Shown piece after piece: positions 35,424-46,690 of a stretch of 64,000 bases of DNA (positions are counted from its first letter, which is position 1; each line of letters opens with the position of its first letter). The position numbers and the translations under genes are program-made. The stretch lies in the NCBI GenBank assembly GCA_011634665.1, contig WAEK01000009.1:558001-622000 (forward strand), in the 5' to 3' direction. Under the pieces are notes generated by a model that made no database searches, was not told the DNA's origin, and saw only the letters and a list, made by a program, of their open reading frames with translations. The DNA is from Mortierella sp. BCC40632. Its lineage: Eukaryota; Mortierellomycota; Mortierellomycetes; Mortierellales; Mortierellaceae.

Positions 35424-36219
35424 ACTTGTCTTTTCTCTCTCGCTGCCCCCATTGACCTGGGCTGCAAGTGGATATGTCGTTGTCCCTCGTGCATTGCCAT
35501 CGCAGCTGTTGCTTCTTTTCATTTTTCATGCTTTCTTTTTCTATTTTCATTTTTTTTTTTTTTTTTTGTCGTGTGCTGAATTCTCGGAGTATGGATACCG
35601 CTCAAAAGTCATAGGTTGTAGAGAGGGGGATAGAAAAAAAAGAAGAAAGAAAGAGAGGAACGAACAAAGAGTCGAGCTCCCTTTGGAGAGGAAAGGGAAG
35701 AGGAGTGCATTGTCGTCATTGTCATCCTCTCCTTCCACTTTCCAACCCACCCTGAATCCCTCCCTTTTGCTGTGCCTTGTCCTCGTGGGGTAGCAAGAGA
35801 GAGCAAAAAAAAAACCTGCAGGTTGTGCCCACTTTTGGCCAGTCGATAAAAAAAAAAATTTACCTTTCCCCGGTGTGGATACGCCGGTGCCGAGCCAGAT
35901 CGGATCGCCGAGAAAAGGACTTTGTGCAGTCCTCCCAGCTGCACTCGTAGGGCCTTTCGTTCGAGACAGTACCTTCTCCGTCCGAGGAACCTTCACTGTC
36001 CTTGTCATCGTCAGCATTATCGTTGTCGTTGAGGTCAATGTCGAGGTCCAGATCGATGTCGTCTCCGTGACCAGAGCTGCTGTGCTGTCGAACATGGCTA
36101 CGCGCACGGTCGAGCAAGGCACCTGGCTGGTGGTCGTCCTCGAGCTCGGGCGAGGGCAGCTGACTGGGCTGCTTGAGCTGAGCGTCTGCGCCCGAGTTGA
36201 GAATGCTACGAATGTCCAT
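31527..36219 (-). CDS. Four-finger C2H2 zinc-finger transcription factor
   Basis: Exons 36219-35864, 34960-34825, 33373-33225 and 32898-31527 (minus) splice in phase to 670 residues. The N-terminus starts [10 protein letters not shown] and has an acidic Asp-rich block (residues ~53-85). Four tandem C2H2 fingers follow: C93/C98/H111/H115, C123/C128/H141/H145, C153/C158/H171/H175 and C183/C188/H201/H205, joined by canonical TGERP/TGKRP linkers. Finger 3 is split by an intron, and the finger 1-2 linker is also at a splice. The ~460-residue C-terminal exon is rich in Ser, His, Gly and Pro (many SS and HH runs), probably a low-complexity regulatory region. Expected role: sequence-specific nuclear DNA binding; target genes unknown. 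Introns of 902, 1451 and 326 bp are unusually long for this window and full of microsatellites. Confidence 0.9.
34451..34502 (+). repeat. (CT)26 tract inside a zinc-finger gene intron
   Basis: Pure CT array lying in the 33374-34824 intron. It is complementary to the GA array 108 bp downstream. Confidence 0.95.
34611..34686 (+). repeat. (GA)38 tract inside the same intron
   Basis: Pure GA array. With the CT array at 34451-34502 it forms a 52-bp perfect inverted pair in DNA or intron RNA. Confidence 0.95.
35191..35224 (+). repeat. A-run of 34 bases in a zinc-finger gene intron
   Basis: Homopolymer within the 34961-35863 intron; on the transcript strand it is poly(U). Confidence 0.9.
35361..35421 (+). 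repeat. (CT)30 tract in a zinc-finger gene intron
   Basis: Pure CT array of ~61 bp inside the 34961-35863 intron. On the transcript strand it reads (GA)n. Confidence 0.95.
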
Positions 36220-36280
36220 CAATGCAAGGAGGGGATGTTACACTAGACAGAAGATGGAGAGCAGGGAAAGAGGGTTGAAG

Positions 36281-36332
<52 letters not shown>

Positions 36333-36875
36333 AAGAGAGTGAATGAAAAAAAAAAAAAAAAAAAAAAAAAGGAACGATGTCGATCGAGACTGGGCAGAGT
36401 TTGTCGATGGATTTTGATTTGACAACGGATGAAGATGGGATAATGATGAGGCAGGATTTAATGATTTAACGAAAAATCGAAATGAAATGGGGAGAGCCGA
36501 GGATTTGATGATGGGTCGATAGTGCGCGAGCGTGCGTGAGCGTGAGCGCGAGCGCGAGCGCGCGCAAATAATAATGGGCGGGGGGGGGCGGAGCGGAGAA
36601 AATATGAAATATATGAAAATATTAGAGATAAATAGAGAGAGAAATGGATGACGGGAATGGAACGGAATGGAGGTGAGAGTGAGAGATGACGAGTGACACA
36701 ACAGACTCTTAAAAAGAAGGAAGAGTGAGGAGGAGAGAGTGAGAGAGAAGGAAGAGTGAGGAGGAGAGAGAGAGAGAGAAAGGTTAAAAAAAAAGGGTAG
36801 AGTGGAGGCAAGGCAGGGTTAAAAGGATGAAAAGAAGGGGACAAAAAAAAAAAGAAAGAAAGAAGAGAGAAAGAG

Positions 36876-36906
<31 letters not shown>

Positions 36907-39388
36907 AAAAAAAACACAAGTAGGAAAAAAAAAAGCGGGTGAACGGGATCAGTCATTCTGGCCCTGCTTTATATGAGAGTGAGAAAGAGTGAGTGAGCTG
37001 GGCACAGGACACCAGACACAGCACACAGGACACCGGTCGCCACTGGCCTGTGTCCCGTGTGTGGGTGTGCGTGTTGTGTGTGTGTGTAAATGTATGTGGA
37101 CCGAGGAAGAAGAGGCTCGTCCACCCACACTGTCTCTCTCTCTCTCTCTGTCTCTTTCTCTCTCTCTCTCTCCTCTCTCTCGCTCTCTCTCTTGCTCTCT
37201 CTGACGCAGGGCGGGGAAAAAAAATAAAAAAGAGTACATACATACTTGGACAGGGCAAGACAAGTCAGGCCCAGGACAGGACAGCCACCATACGCAGCCT
37301 CTCTTTCTCTCTTTGTCTCTTTTACTCTGTCTCAATGCGTGAATGAGAGTGAATGAATGAACAAGTGAATGTATCCCCCGCGCTAGAGTTCAGCTGCTCA
37401 TCCTTTTCAATAGGAGAGAGAGAAAGAGAGAGAGAGGGAGAAAAAAAAAAGAGAGAGAGTAAGGATGAGAGAGATCAATGGGATCTCAAAGATGGATCAT
37501 CATCCCCTATTTTGATCAGCAGACACTAGTCTACAACCACCTTTTTTTTTTTTTTTTTTCTGTTCGTTCATTCTCTTGTGTCTCTCTTATTCTCTCTTGG
37601 TCTGCCCACAGAGCTGGGGTACAAAGGAAAACACTCACGCACACATACGCACACACACACACGCACACCCAAAGCTTAAAAAACCGAGGCCCACCACCTG
37701 TCCACAACGTGGTCAAGGAGTGAGCAAGTGAGAGAGAAAGAGAGAAAAGGGACCGAGAAAGAGTGAGAGCAACGGAAAGAAACAGCGGGAAGGATGGAGA
37801 GAGGATGCCGTGCCGCACCAGACAGGTGACGGGCCTCGGGAAGAAAGAGAGAGAGAGAGTCGTAGCAAAGCCAGCAAGCAAGCAAGCCAGCAAGCAAGCC
37901 AGCAAGAGAGAGAAAGTACATGCACTAGGACTGACTAAACGCAGGAACAGTCCGCTTTGCTGGAATAAAAAAAGGGACAAAAAAAAAAAAAAAAAAAAAA
38001 GGACAGGACAGGACAAGAGAGGAGAGACAGGACACCTCCAGGAGTCAACTGCCACGCGGAATGACGCTCCATGCCTCATCTCACATGCTCTCCTCTTCCC
38101 AACATCCCGTCTCAATCATGCTCCCCAATGTCATCATTCCACCTCTCATTCCAATGTCACTACGCCTGGGCCAAATGAGACCCCCTCCTCTTCCTCCCAG
38201 GCCTTACCGCACCTTGTCTTGGCGGCAACAGACTCTGAGCATCCGAGCAAAACGCAGGTGGCTCGGGCACAGGGGGTGAAGAAACAGGGAGAGAGCAGGG
38301 CAGAGCGGTAGACTAAGCATTGACCTCGGGCGCTGGGGTTCGAGCACTGGACTTCGGAGTACTCTCAGGGCACTGGGCATGATGCAGACAAAAAATAATC
38401 GAACAGGCCATGTCTTCTCTTTTGCTGCTCTACCCACCAACCCCCTTCCTGGCAACGCATTGCCGTGCAACAGAGAACATGAACATCGGATACCCGAACA
38501 GAACCATTCATGCTCCTCGTCTACGCCTACTGCCTGATGCAAAAAAAAAAAAAAAAATCTTCAAGGACCATGCAGGACCCATATTGGCTCAAGGAGAGAG
38601 AGGGAGAGATTGCGAACCCCTTCTCTTCCTTACTCTTTGTGCAATCACGCTCTCTTCTTTGACTTTGCCCGAGAGAGCTCTCGTGCTCGGCGGATCGATC
38701 CCTGGCGACACTAAGCTTGATTAGGGCCACGGACGGACGCGCATCAGTGTCCAGGAGCACTTTGGTCTCTCCCTGTCTCTCTCTCTTTCACTTCTCCTTC
38801 ATACTTTTGGTACCCTTTTGCTCTCTTTGGTGGCTACAACGACGGACTCTTGAACAGGAACATCGCTCTCAAACGGCTCTTCCATCTCTTTGCTCATCAC
38901 ACCCGTCCATTCGACCATGGAACGTGGCCCAAGAAGCAGCTCAGCATGCAGGTGCGACATATTGGGAGACAGGCAAGGTCGAGCACCGCGACACAAAAGA
39001 TTCAGGCACAGCGACTTGCCAAGAAAAGTCAAAAGCTCCTCTTTGAGTGCCATTGAGAGAGTGTGTGTAGATGAGAGAGAGAGAGAAGTCGTCGTGCGGA
39101 TGATCTACTTTAACCTCCCCGGGGAGGTAAGGATGTGTTAACGGAATTCTAGGAAGGAGCCCTATCGGAGGCCCTAGGGAGTGGGTGGCTCCTTTGTCTG
39201 CGCAATCTGTCTCTCTCTTTCTCTCTCTCCCACTCTCCATCCATCCATCCGACACATCCAATTCATCGACATATCGACGCAGGTGGAATCATCAATCACA
39301 GAGCGATGCCTGATCACTGGATCACTGGATTGGACTAACGCTTGGACCGGACTCACGGACATGACTCTCTAATTCACGCTTCGCCCCT

Positions 39389-39428
<40 letters not shown>

Positions 39429-42400
39429 AATCTTTTCGACCGATGGATTGGATGGAGAGAGCTATGCTCTGTTCTCTGGCATGAGTCCCCTAGAAGGGTC
39501 CTCGTCTCTTCGCGTCCATCCATCCATGACACGAGGCTAAACCCGATATGAGAAAAAGAATGAGAACATAAAAAAAAAACCACATTTTTTTTTTTTGCAT
39601 CACATTTCTCTTTTCTTGTCCGTGGGACCGGCCCATTTTTCATCTCCCCCTACACCATGGACGAACAGGCCTTTTTTTTTTTTATTCATTGTCCCCTTTG
39701 GTTTCCTTGACGTACGGTTGTGCATGCGCCCTATGCACAACAATAACAATAACAACAAGGCACACGCACATATTTTACACGCACAACTGTTAATTACGCC
39801 CAGAGAGCAAACCCGAAAGAAATGAAAACCATGCGCACGCCTTTTCTCCAGTCTCCATTGAACAACGACCGTTTTTTATTATTATTGTTGTTGTTTCTCT
39901 CTTTCCTATTCTTCTGTTCTTTACCCCTCCCCCGCAACATCCTCGCCCCACCTTATGATGACTAATGGAATACCACTCACACTATTACCACTTTCAGAAA
40001 AAAAAAAAAAAAGTACAGGGCGCTTTTGACCCTTGTTCTCTTGTGTTGCCTGACAATTAGGCAAAAGGCTTGTGAATCTGTTTTTTTTTGCTCTGTTCCC
40101 TCCTCTGCCATGCCAACATGGCCCATGACCCCCCCCCACCCTCCTTCCTTGATTCCTTCCATCCTTCTCTCATGCATTTTATCTTGGCTTTTGATACCTT
40201 TTTTTTTTTGTTGATGTTGTTCAATAATATATATCCTTGTCTGCGTAGTTATACATAAAGAAGAAAAAAAGAAAAAGAAAAAAGAAAAATGCGATGGGCA
40301 ATGGGGCCAAACGGTGACAGAGTAGTGAGCGCAAGTTTTATCCTGTCGACCACAATCGTCTTTTTTTTTTTTTTTTGAGCGGCATCTCTAAACCCCCCCC
40401 CCCTCTCCTTCTCTATCTCCCCTTCTATCCATCCCCTATCATCAACACCATCGATCTACCGGTGTTTTGGCTGTCGATCATAAGCAAAGCCTGAGAGAGG
40501 AAGAGGAAAGAGGAAAGAGGAGGTATCCGTGCTCTCGTCTCTTTTTTTCTTTTTTATCTTATTTACCTCCTCCCTTTCCACACCTTCTCTAGCCCCTGCT
40601 CCTTGCTCATTCTATCTCTGTCTCCTCCTTCTTCACTCCTCTTTTTTTGCCAAATGAATTGAAAAAAAGAGTAAACGGATCAAAGTTTAGATCCAACGGG
40701 CCAAAGCGGAGAGTTTTTAGGGGAGAGGAAGAGGTGGATTGTGCACAATAAAAGTGTGTATGAGAGTGAGAGAGAGAGAGAGGGAAAAAAAATGGACAAG
40801 TCAAGAGAGAGAGGAACGGAAAAGCCCGGCGGAGCATTGGCCCGTCAGGCTCCTCCCCAATGACATGCCCCCCTGGGTGAAACGCTCCTCTTCTGGCAAT
40901 TTCCCGGAGGCCCAAACGCCCCGTGCAAATGAACATCAAAAGACCCTATTTTTACTCGGAGCTGAGAAAGGCCATCATCACCATCATCACCATCATCATT
41001 ATCATCATCATTCACCGCCACGCACCTCCAGTCTGGTTGGAGAGATAAAAAGAATCCGAGAGAAACTGTCTTGGAGAGAAGGATTGGAGGATAGGGTATC
41101 CGGACCCAGGCTCGAAACTCGAACATCTCGTTCAGACAATAGGGCCTCTCTCTCTCTCCCCTACTCTCCTCTCGTTGGGCCTCGTACCAACTCTTTGACA
41201 TCATGCTGCTTCTGAAACCTCGCAAGTTGTCTTGGTCTGTTCGGGGAGGCCCCGGCGGAGGTTTTGGCCCATGGACTGGGGACGTGGAGAAGAGGAGAGG
41301 GGGCCAAGGAGCACGCGAGAGACGAACGTTCGAATGAAAGGGTGAGGAGAGGGGGGTGAGAGAGGTCTGTGTGTGAGAGGGATTGGCTCGGTTGGCTACT
41401 CGGGTCACACAATTGGGGGGGAGAGGGATGGGGGTCAATGAAGCCTGAAAGTGGAAAGAAAGAAAAAAGTGAGGGGCAAAGAAGGTTTATGCCTTACGCG
41501 ATGCACGCGTGAGCATCGACGGACAACGACAATGTGGATGATGCGGATGATGGCGGTGTGGGATAGAGGAATGGTCCCGAATGGAGAGCACAAGGGAGAG
41601 AGAGAGAGAGAGGAAAGGTATTCAGAGAGCATGCAGTCATAGCTTCATAGATTTTACTCCGGCTCTTGCTCATTTCAATGTTGCATGCACGGTTGAACCA
41701 TCCCCCCACGACCCCCCTCCCGCCTCTCTTCCCCCTAGCTTTGAGCATGTGGACTAGCTGACAACGGATCTGCGGGAGAGAGACAAGAAGAAGATAGCAT
41801 AAAAGACAGATGGTCTGACCAACAAAGAGCCAACAACCACCCTTCATCACTTTAGCCAACAGAAGCTCTTTGCTCTTCGGCCCCCCTCCACTCTGGGCCT
41901 TCATGTGAGAGATTTAAGCAAATGGCAACACAGCCGTCCGAGCAATAAGGAGAAAGAGGAAGGGTGGGAGGGGGATACGTAGGTGAAAAGAGTGAGAGGG
42001 TCGAGCCGAAAAAGTCGAATGTCAATACGCCATATTCCACGCAAACAAAACCACAAGTGTTAAATGAGCTGCATGCATCTCGCCTTTTTTTTTTTTTTTT
42101 TTTTTGAGCATGAGTAAAAGGTACCCGCAGTAAGAGAACACGCGCGCGTGGTGTGTATGTCTTGTATTTGAACGCAAAGTGTCTGAACGAACGATTGTCT
42201 CTTACTTTCCCGGAGAAATAGAGCGGCGAGATGGAGGGGGGTTGGGGGGCGAGTCGAACAGACAAGAGCCACTTTTTCTTTTTCTTACTTGGAAATTCCC
42301 CTTCTCCATATCTCCGTTGCCAATTGTCACTTTTGTTTGCAAAAGGAAAAAGAAAAGTAGGGAGGTGAAAAAAAGATAGTGTGTGGTGTGCACTGACCTC

Positions 42401-43191
42401 ATCGATTTTGGTACCTGAATTTTCTTATAAACATGGCAAAAAGGAAGGAAAGATGAGGGGTCGGCTTTCCATAATCGTTCCAACATCCAATTCCTCTTTT
42501 CCTTCCCTTACGACCCAACCCAAGGGTCTCTTTTTTCCACAAGCCCAAAAAAAAAAAAAAAAAAGATCCGAGTCTGCTACTAAAAAATGGCCTTGGTCAG
42601 TGCTAGCAGCAATCAACACGTTGTTCCTTGCGTCTTGTGATACCACAAGAGCCAAAAAAAGTAATGACCAATTGGCCAAGAAAAAGAGAAAGAAAAGAAA
42701 AAGAAAAAAAGGAGGACCTGCCACGGATGAGTCTGAACGCTTTTACCGCATCGTTTTTTTTCCATGGTGCCAAATTCTTTCTTTCTTGTAACGTCTGGGC
42801 CAATGCTCGTGCACCACTTTGCCACATTTCGTTTGTCAGGCCCAATCATGCCTTTCTTTACTCAAGTTTTCATTGGAGCCCATTCATATCTTTTCTCCTA
42901 AACTCGAGTCTTTTCTTCTTGGACTTTTTTCTTCCATACCTTGTTTTTCTCGTGTGTTTGTTTTCTCGCCTTTTTTTCTTTCTTTCTTTCTCTATTTTGT
43001 GCACGCATGCACATAAACAAGATACACACACACAAACACACGCAAACACATTCAAAAAAAAACAAATAGATAGTTCCATCCCCGATAACACACAACGTGG
43101 GAATCAAAATACCGTATTCCACAATCAAGACAATGCCGAAAAAGGGGGAGAGAGAGAAAAAAGATGAGGAAAATAGGCACACACACACACA

Positions 43192-43229
<38 letters not shown>

Positions 43230-43704
43230 CTCTTTTTTCTTTTCAACATTGAAGTGGTTATCAGGCTCAATGGGAGTGGGTATGATCAGTGTTTGCAAAA
43301 AAAAAAAAGAATCGATTCGACAAATTCATTACGTTTGTGTACTTTCTTGGGTAAATTCTTTTTACATGATTAATCGCAGCCATCGCTCTCGAGCAAGAAA
43401 AAAAGGGGAAAAAAGTAGGTTCTGGATCGTGTCCATTAAGATAGTGGTTGTTGAGAGCAAAAAAAAGAGTCCTCAAACGCAATGACACGCACATTCTGTG
43501 TTTTTCTGCTCACCCAGGGATAACAGACACCGGACCTGTTGAACTAGCTGTATTCGTCATAAACCAACATTTTTTTTTTTTTTGGGCGATCGATGGAAAA
43601 AGCAAACCGAATAGAGTATATTTTTTCTAATTAGTTAGCTACGGGTTTGCCAAAAAAAAAAAAAAAAAAAAAATAAAATAAAATATATACCTCTTTTTTT
43701 TTTC
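36220..43704. other. Long gene-free region upstream of the zinc-finger gene
   Basis: No convincing gene over 7.5 kb. The first kilobases are GA- and A-rich on the plus strand (the CT-rich leader of the minus-strand zinc-finger gene): GA array 36285-36326, A-run near 36348-36370, GAAA repeats 36855-36910. Further on are CT arrays (37134-37200, 39393-39427, 43196-43226), GCAA/CCAG-type repeats (37868-37906), a CAT repeat (40973-41010), C-runs and many T/A-runs. ORFs are repeat translations. Long non-coding exons or a lncRNA cannot be excluded. Confidence 0.5.
36532..36566 (+). repeat. GC-rich alternating GCGTGA/GCGAGC tract
   Basis: A short array of GCG-containing hexamers (gcgtgagcgtgagcgcgagc and on) in an otherwise A/G-rich leader, partly alternating purine-pyrimidine. 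Confidence 0.6.
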
Positions 43705-44466
43705 TTAACTCATAGTCGAACCAGAGTCAGCTCCCGAACCTGGTACACCTCCTAAACGACTTCCTCCTGATCCCCATTTATGCCCCGTTGTAGCCTTTTT
43801 CTTGTTCTTGCTCCCTCCTTTTTTAGATCCTGATCCCGATCCAGTTGCTCCTGTGGAAGAGGAAGAAGCGGGCGTAGCAGCCCTTCCAGAGGATTCCCGA
43901 AGGGATTGAACACGTTGATCCAATCGTTGAGAAAGCGCTCGACGACTTTGTTCAATATTCCAACCAGGTTGACGATGGGTGACACCACGATCGCGTGCTT
44001 CCACACCAAGGATATGAGCGGAATCCCGTTGATATTGTTGTCGAGATTGTTCCTGTGCACGTCGAGCACAGCCGTCAGGTGAATGGGTCTCTGGATGTCT
44101 ATTAAGAAATTTTTTTTTTTTTTCTTTCTGAGTAAAAGAAGCATCAACCGACACAGCAGGTTGCCATAATATTGCGAGGAGAGAACATGACCAGATAGAG
44201 GAGCTAGGATATGGTCTGTAGTAATCAATTCTAAAAAAGAAAAGTATGACCTCGTTCTCCTCATATCATTTTAGATTCCCTTACCTGTGTTCCATACAAA
44301 AGACCTTCCCGCAGTACCGACAGTCCGCCTTGACGACTGGAAGGAACTTTTTACAGAATGTGCATCGATCCTTGGCTTGTGATTCCTCTTGTTGTGCATT
44401 CGACTGCGAAGAAGAAGACTCGGTCGTTGTCCGTGTCGTACGTACTGTGGCTGTCCGGGTACTCAT
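43705..44466 (-). CDS. AN1-type zinc-finger protein
   Basis: Exons 44466-44285 and 44098-43705 (minus) join in phase to 191 residues. After a Thr/Arg/Ser-rich start come C35-x2-C38, C49-x2-C52, C57-x2-H60 and H66 then C71 (CTFC, CRYCGKVFC, MEHRHPETH), the pattern of an AN1 zinc finger, with the splice exactly at the EHR|HPETH junction. The spacing to the last Cys (SPDGC) is longer than the usual H-x-C. The remainder is a Gln/Arg-rich helix and a Ser/Gly/Lys-rich tail. AN1 proteins of fungi are linked to proteotoxic stress and Cdc48/proteasome or ubiquitin handling; that role here is inferred. The gene lies head-to-tail downstream of the siroheme gene, about 400 bp away. Confidence 0.82.
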
Positions 44467-44862
<396 letters not shown>

Positions 44863-46690
44863 CTACTTGCGAAGAACAGATCCTGCCCAGCCTACGACAA
44901 AGACTGAAGGTGGAACAGCCTTCTTCTCTTCCACTACCTGAGCCAACGTCTCTAGCGTTGCATCAAACACTCGCTCGTTCTCACAATTGGCATTCTCAAC
45001 AATCACCACAGGCACTTGCTTGGGCCAACTCAAAGGTTCAGACTGAAGTCGTTCTGAAATCTCCTTGGCCTTGCCAACGCCCATCAAGATCACTACGGTT
45101 CGCTTGGCATCATAGGCTGGAAAGTTGTCTGGCAAGACTCCTCCCTTGGCTTGTGCTGTTGTGATCACCACTTGATCTGAACTACCTCTATGCGTCAAGG
45201 GCACATTGGCCGCTAGTGGAGCCGAGAGAGCGGACGAGATCCCGGGAATCACTTCAATCTCGGAAGCATCATATCCATGTTCCTGAAAGAAAAGAATCTC
45301 TTCTGCACCACGACCGAAAATAAATGGATCTCCCTGCTTAAGTCGGACGACTGTCTTGCCAGCTCGAAGACCTTCGAGGCACCATTCGTTCAATTGATTC
45401 TGAATCGTATCTGATGTGATAGACTTTTCGGAGGTGGTCGTAGTAGAGGGAGGCTGACCGGAAGCGTCTGTCTGTTCCACAGGAAGAATGATACGTTTCT
45501 TGGGTGCAATGCGAAGTTCTCCACGAGCCAAGTCTAGAACCTCGGATGGAATAAGTCGATCCGCCACCACCAAGTCCGCCTCTTCAAGTCGTCTTGCTGC
45601 CTTGCGAGTCAGGAGTTCAGGATCGCCCGGTCCTGCTCCCACAAGCACCAATCGGCCCTTCTTTGCTTGGTGGGCGATGGCGCCATTGTGGTCAGGGACA
45701 GCTGTGACTGCGGAAGAGTCAAGTGGTGCCACCTGTTTCTGTGTGGTTGTGAGCTTGGCTTGGACCTGTTCAGGTGAATAGATGAGGTCTTCTTCAAACC
45801 CCTGGAGGATTACCTCCATCGAATCCTCATTCAACGTGGCAAGGTCTGGGATCGGCCACTGTTCACAGACTTTGCTCATCCATTGCATTCTCTTGGGACC
45901 TTGTTCGTTCTTGGGTGCCTGGACCCTCAATTTGGCTCTTAGTTGCCCCACTTGATCAATCGCATCCCCTACGCGATCAGGGAGAGTGTCTGCAATGTGT
46001 CGACGAATCAGGTTCGCCATCTTGGGGCCTTTACCTGAAGTAGAGACCGCAACCTGGAGACTCTTGTCTCGATGAGTCGAGCAAAAGTAAAAGTCACACT
46101 GGGGTGGGACATCTGCAATGTTGACAGGAATCTTGTATTGTTTGCAAAGGTTGTAGATATGTGTCGAGAGTGGGATATCATCAATAGCAGACAACACCAT
46201 GTCGACTGCGGAGGTTGAGTTAGATGATTCTTGTTCTTGAGATGAAGGAGAAGACGTAGAGGATTTATGTTGACCAAAGGCCGTGAGAAGATCCGAGTCC
46301 TGGAAAGATCGTTGAACCCAACGGGTTGACTCTGGGTGATCCTGAAGATGTTGTCGCACAATCTCGGACATGTCCTCAGTATCGGGGCAGATGAGAGTGA
46401 CCTTGGCATCAGCCTCCAGAACGTTTACAAGACCTAAGTTGTATCAAAAGTGTCTTCATAGTGAGTAAAAGAAACACTATCCATTTTTTTTTTTTTTTTT
46501 GATAGAACGAAAGAAAATAAGCAGAGCCAGGAGAACATATCCTGCGAGAAAAACAACTGTAATCATAAAAAGACATACGTCCTGCGGCAACGAAGCCTCC
46601 ACCAATGATGACAACATGCTTTTGCTTGATCTGCCAGGCGAGAATAAGAGAGGCACCTGGGCGGATGGGATCAATAGCTGAGCGGACCAT
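44863..46690 (-). CDS. MET1: Siroheme synthase: Met8-like dehydrogenase fused to uroporphyrinogen-III C-methyltransferase
   Basis: Exons 46690-46579 and 46433-44863 (minus) join in phase to 560 residues. The N-terminal half has the NAD-binding motif VVIIGGGFVAAGR (completed by the splice) and the Met8/CysG block NIADVPPQCDFYF, whose Asp (~145) corresponds to the catalytic Asp known in CysG and Met8. Residues ~299-560 are a SUMT domain: LVLVGAGPGDPELLT, VVRLKQGDPFIFGRGAEE, VIPGISSALSAPLAANVPLTHRG. It would methylate uroporphyrinogen III with SAM to precorrin-2 and oxidise that to sirohydrochlorin, on the way to siroheme for sulfite and nitrite reductases. Whether the N-terminal half also chelates iron cannot be read from sequence. 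The symbol follows yeast Met1, which has the same order; homology call confident. Confidence 0.92.

Noticed and set aside
40973..41010. CRISPR-like or minisatellite array
   Set aside because: It is only a CAT trinucleotide repeat; no repeat-spacer structure was seen anywhere in the window.
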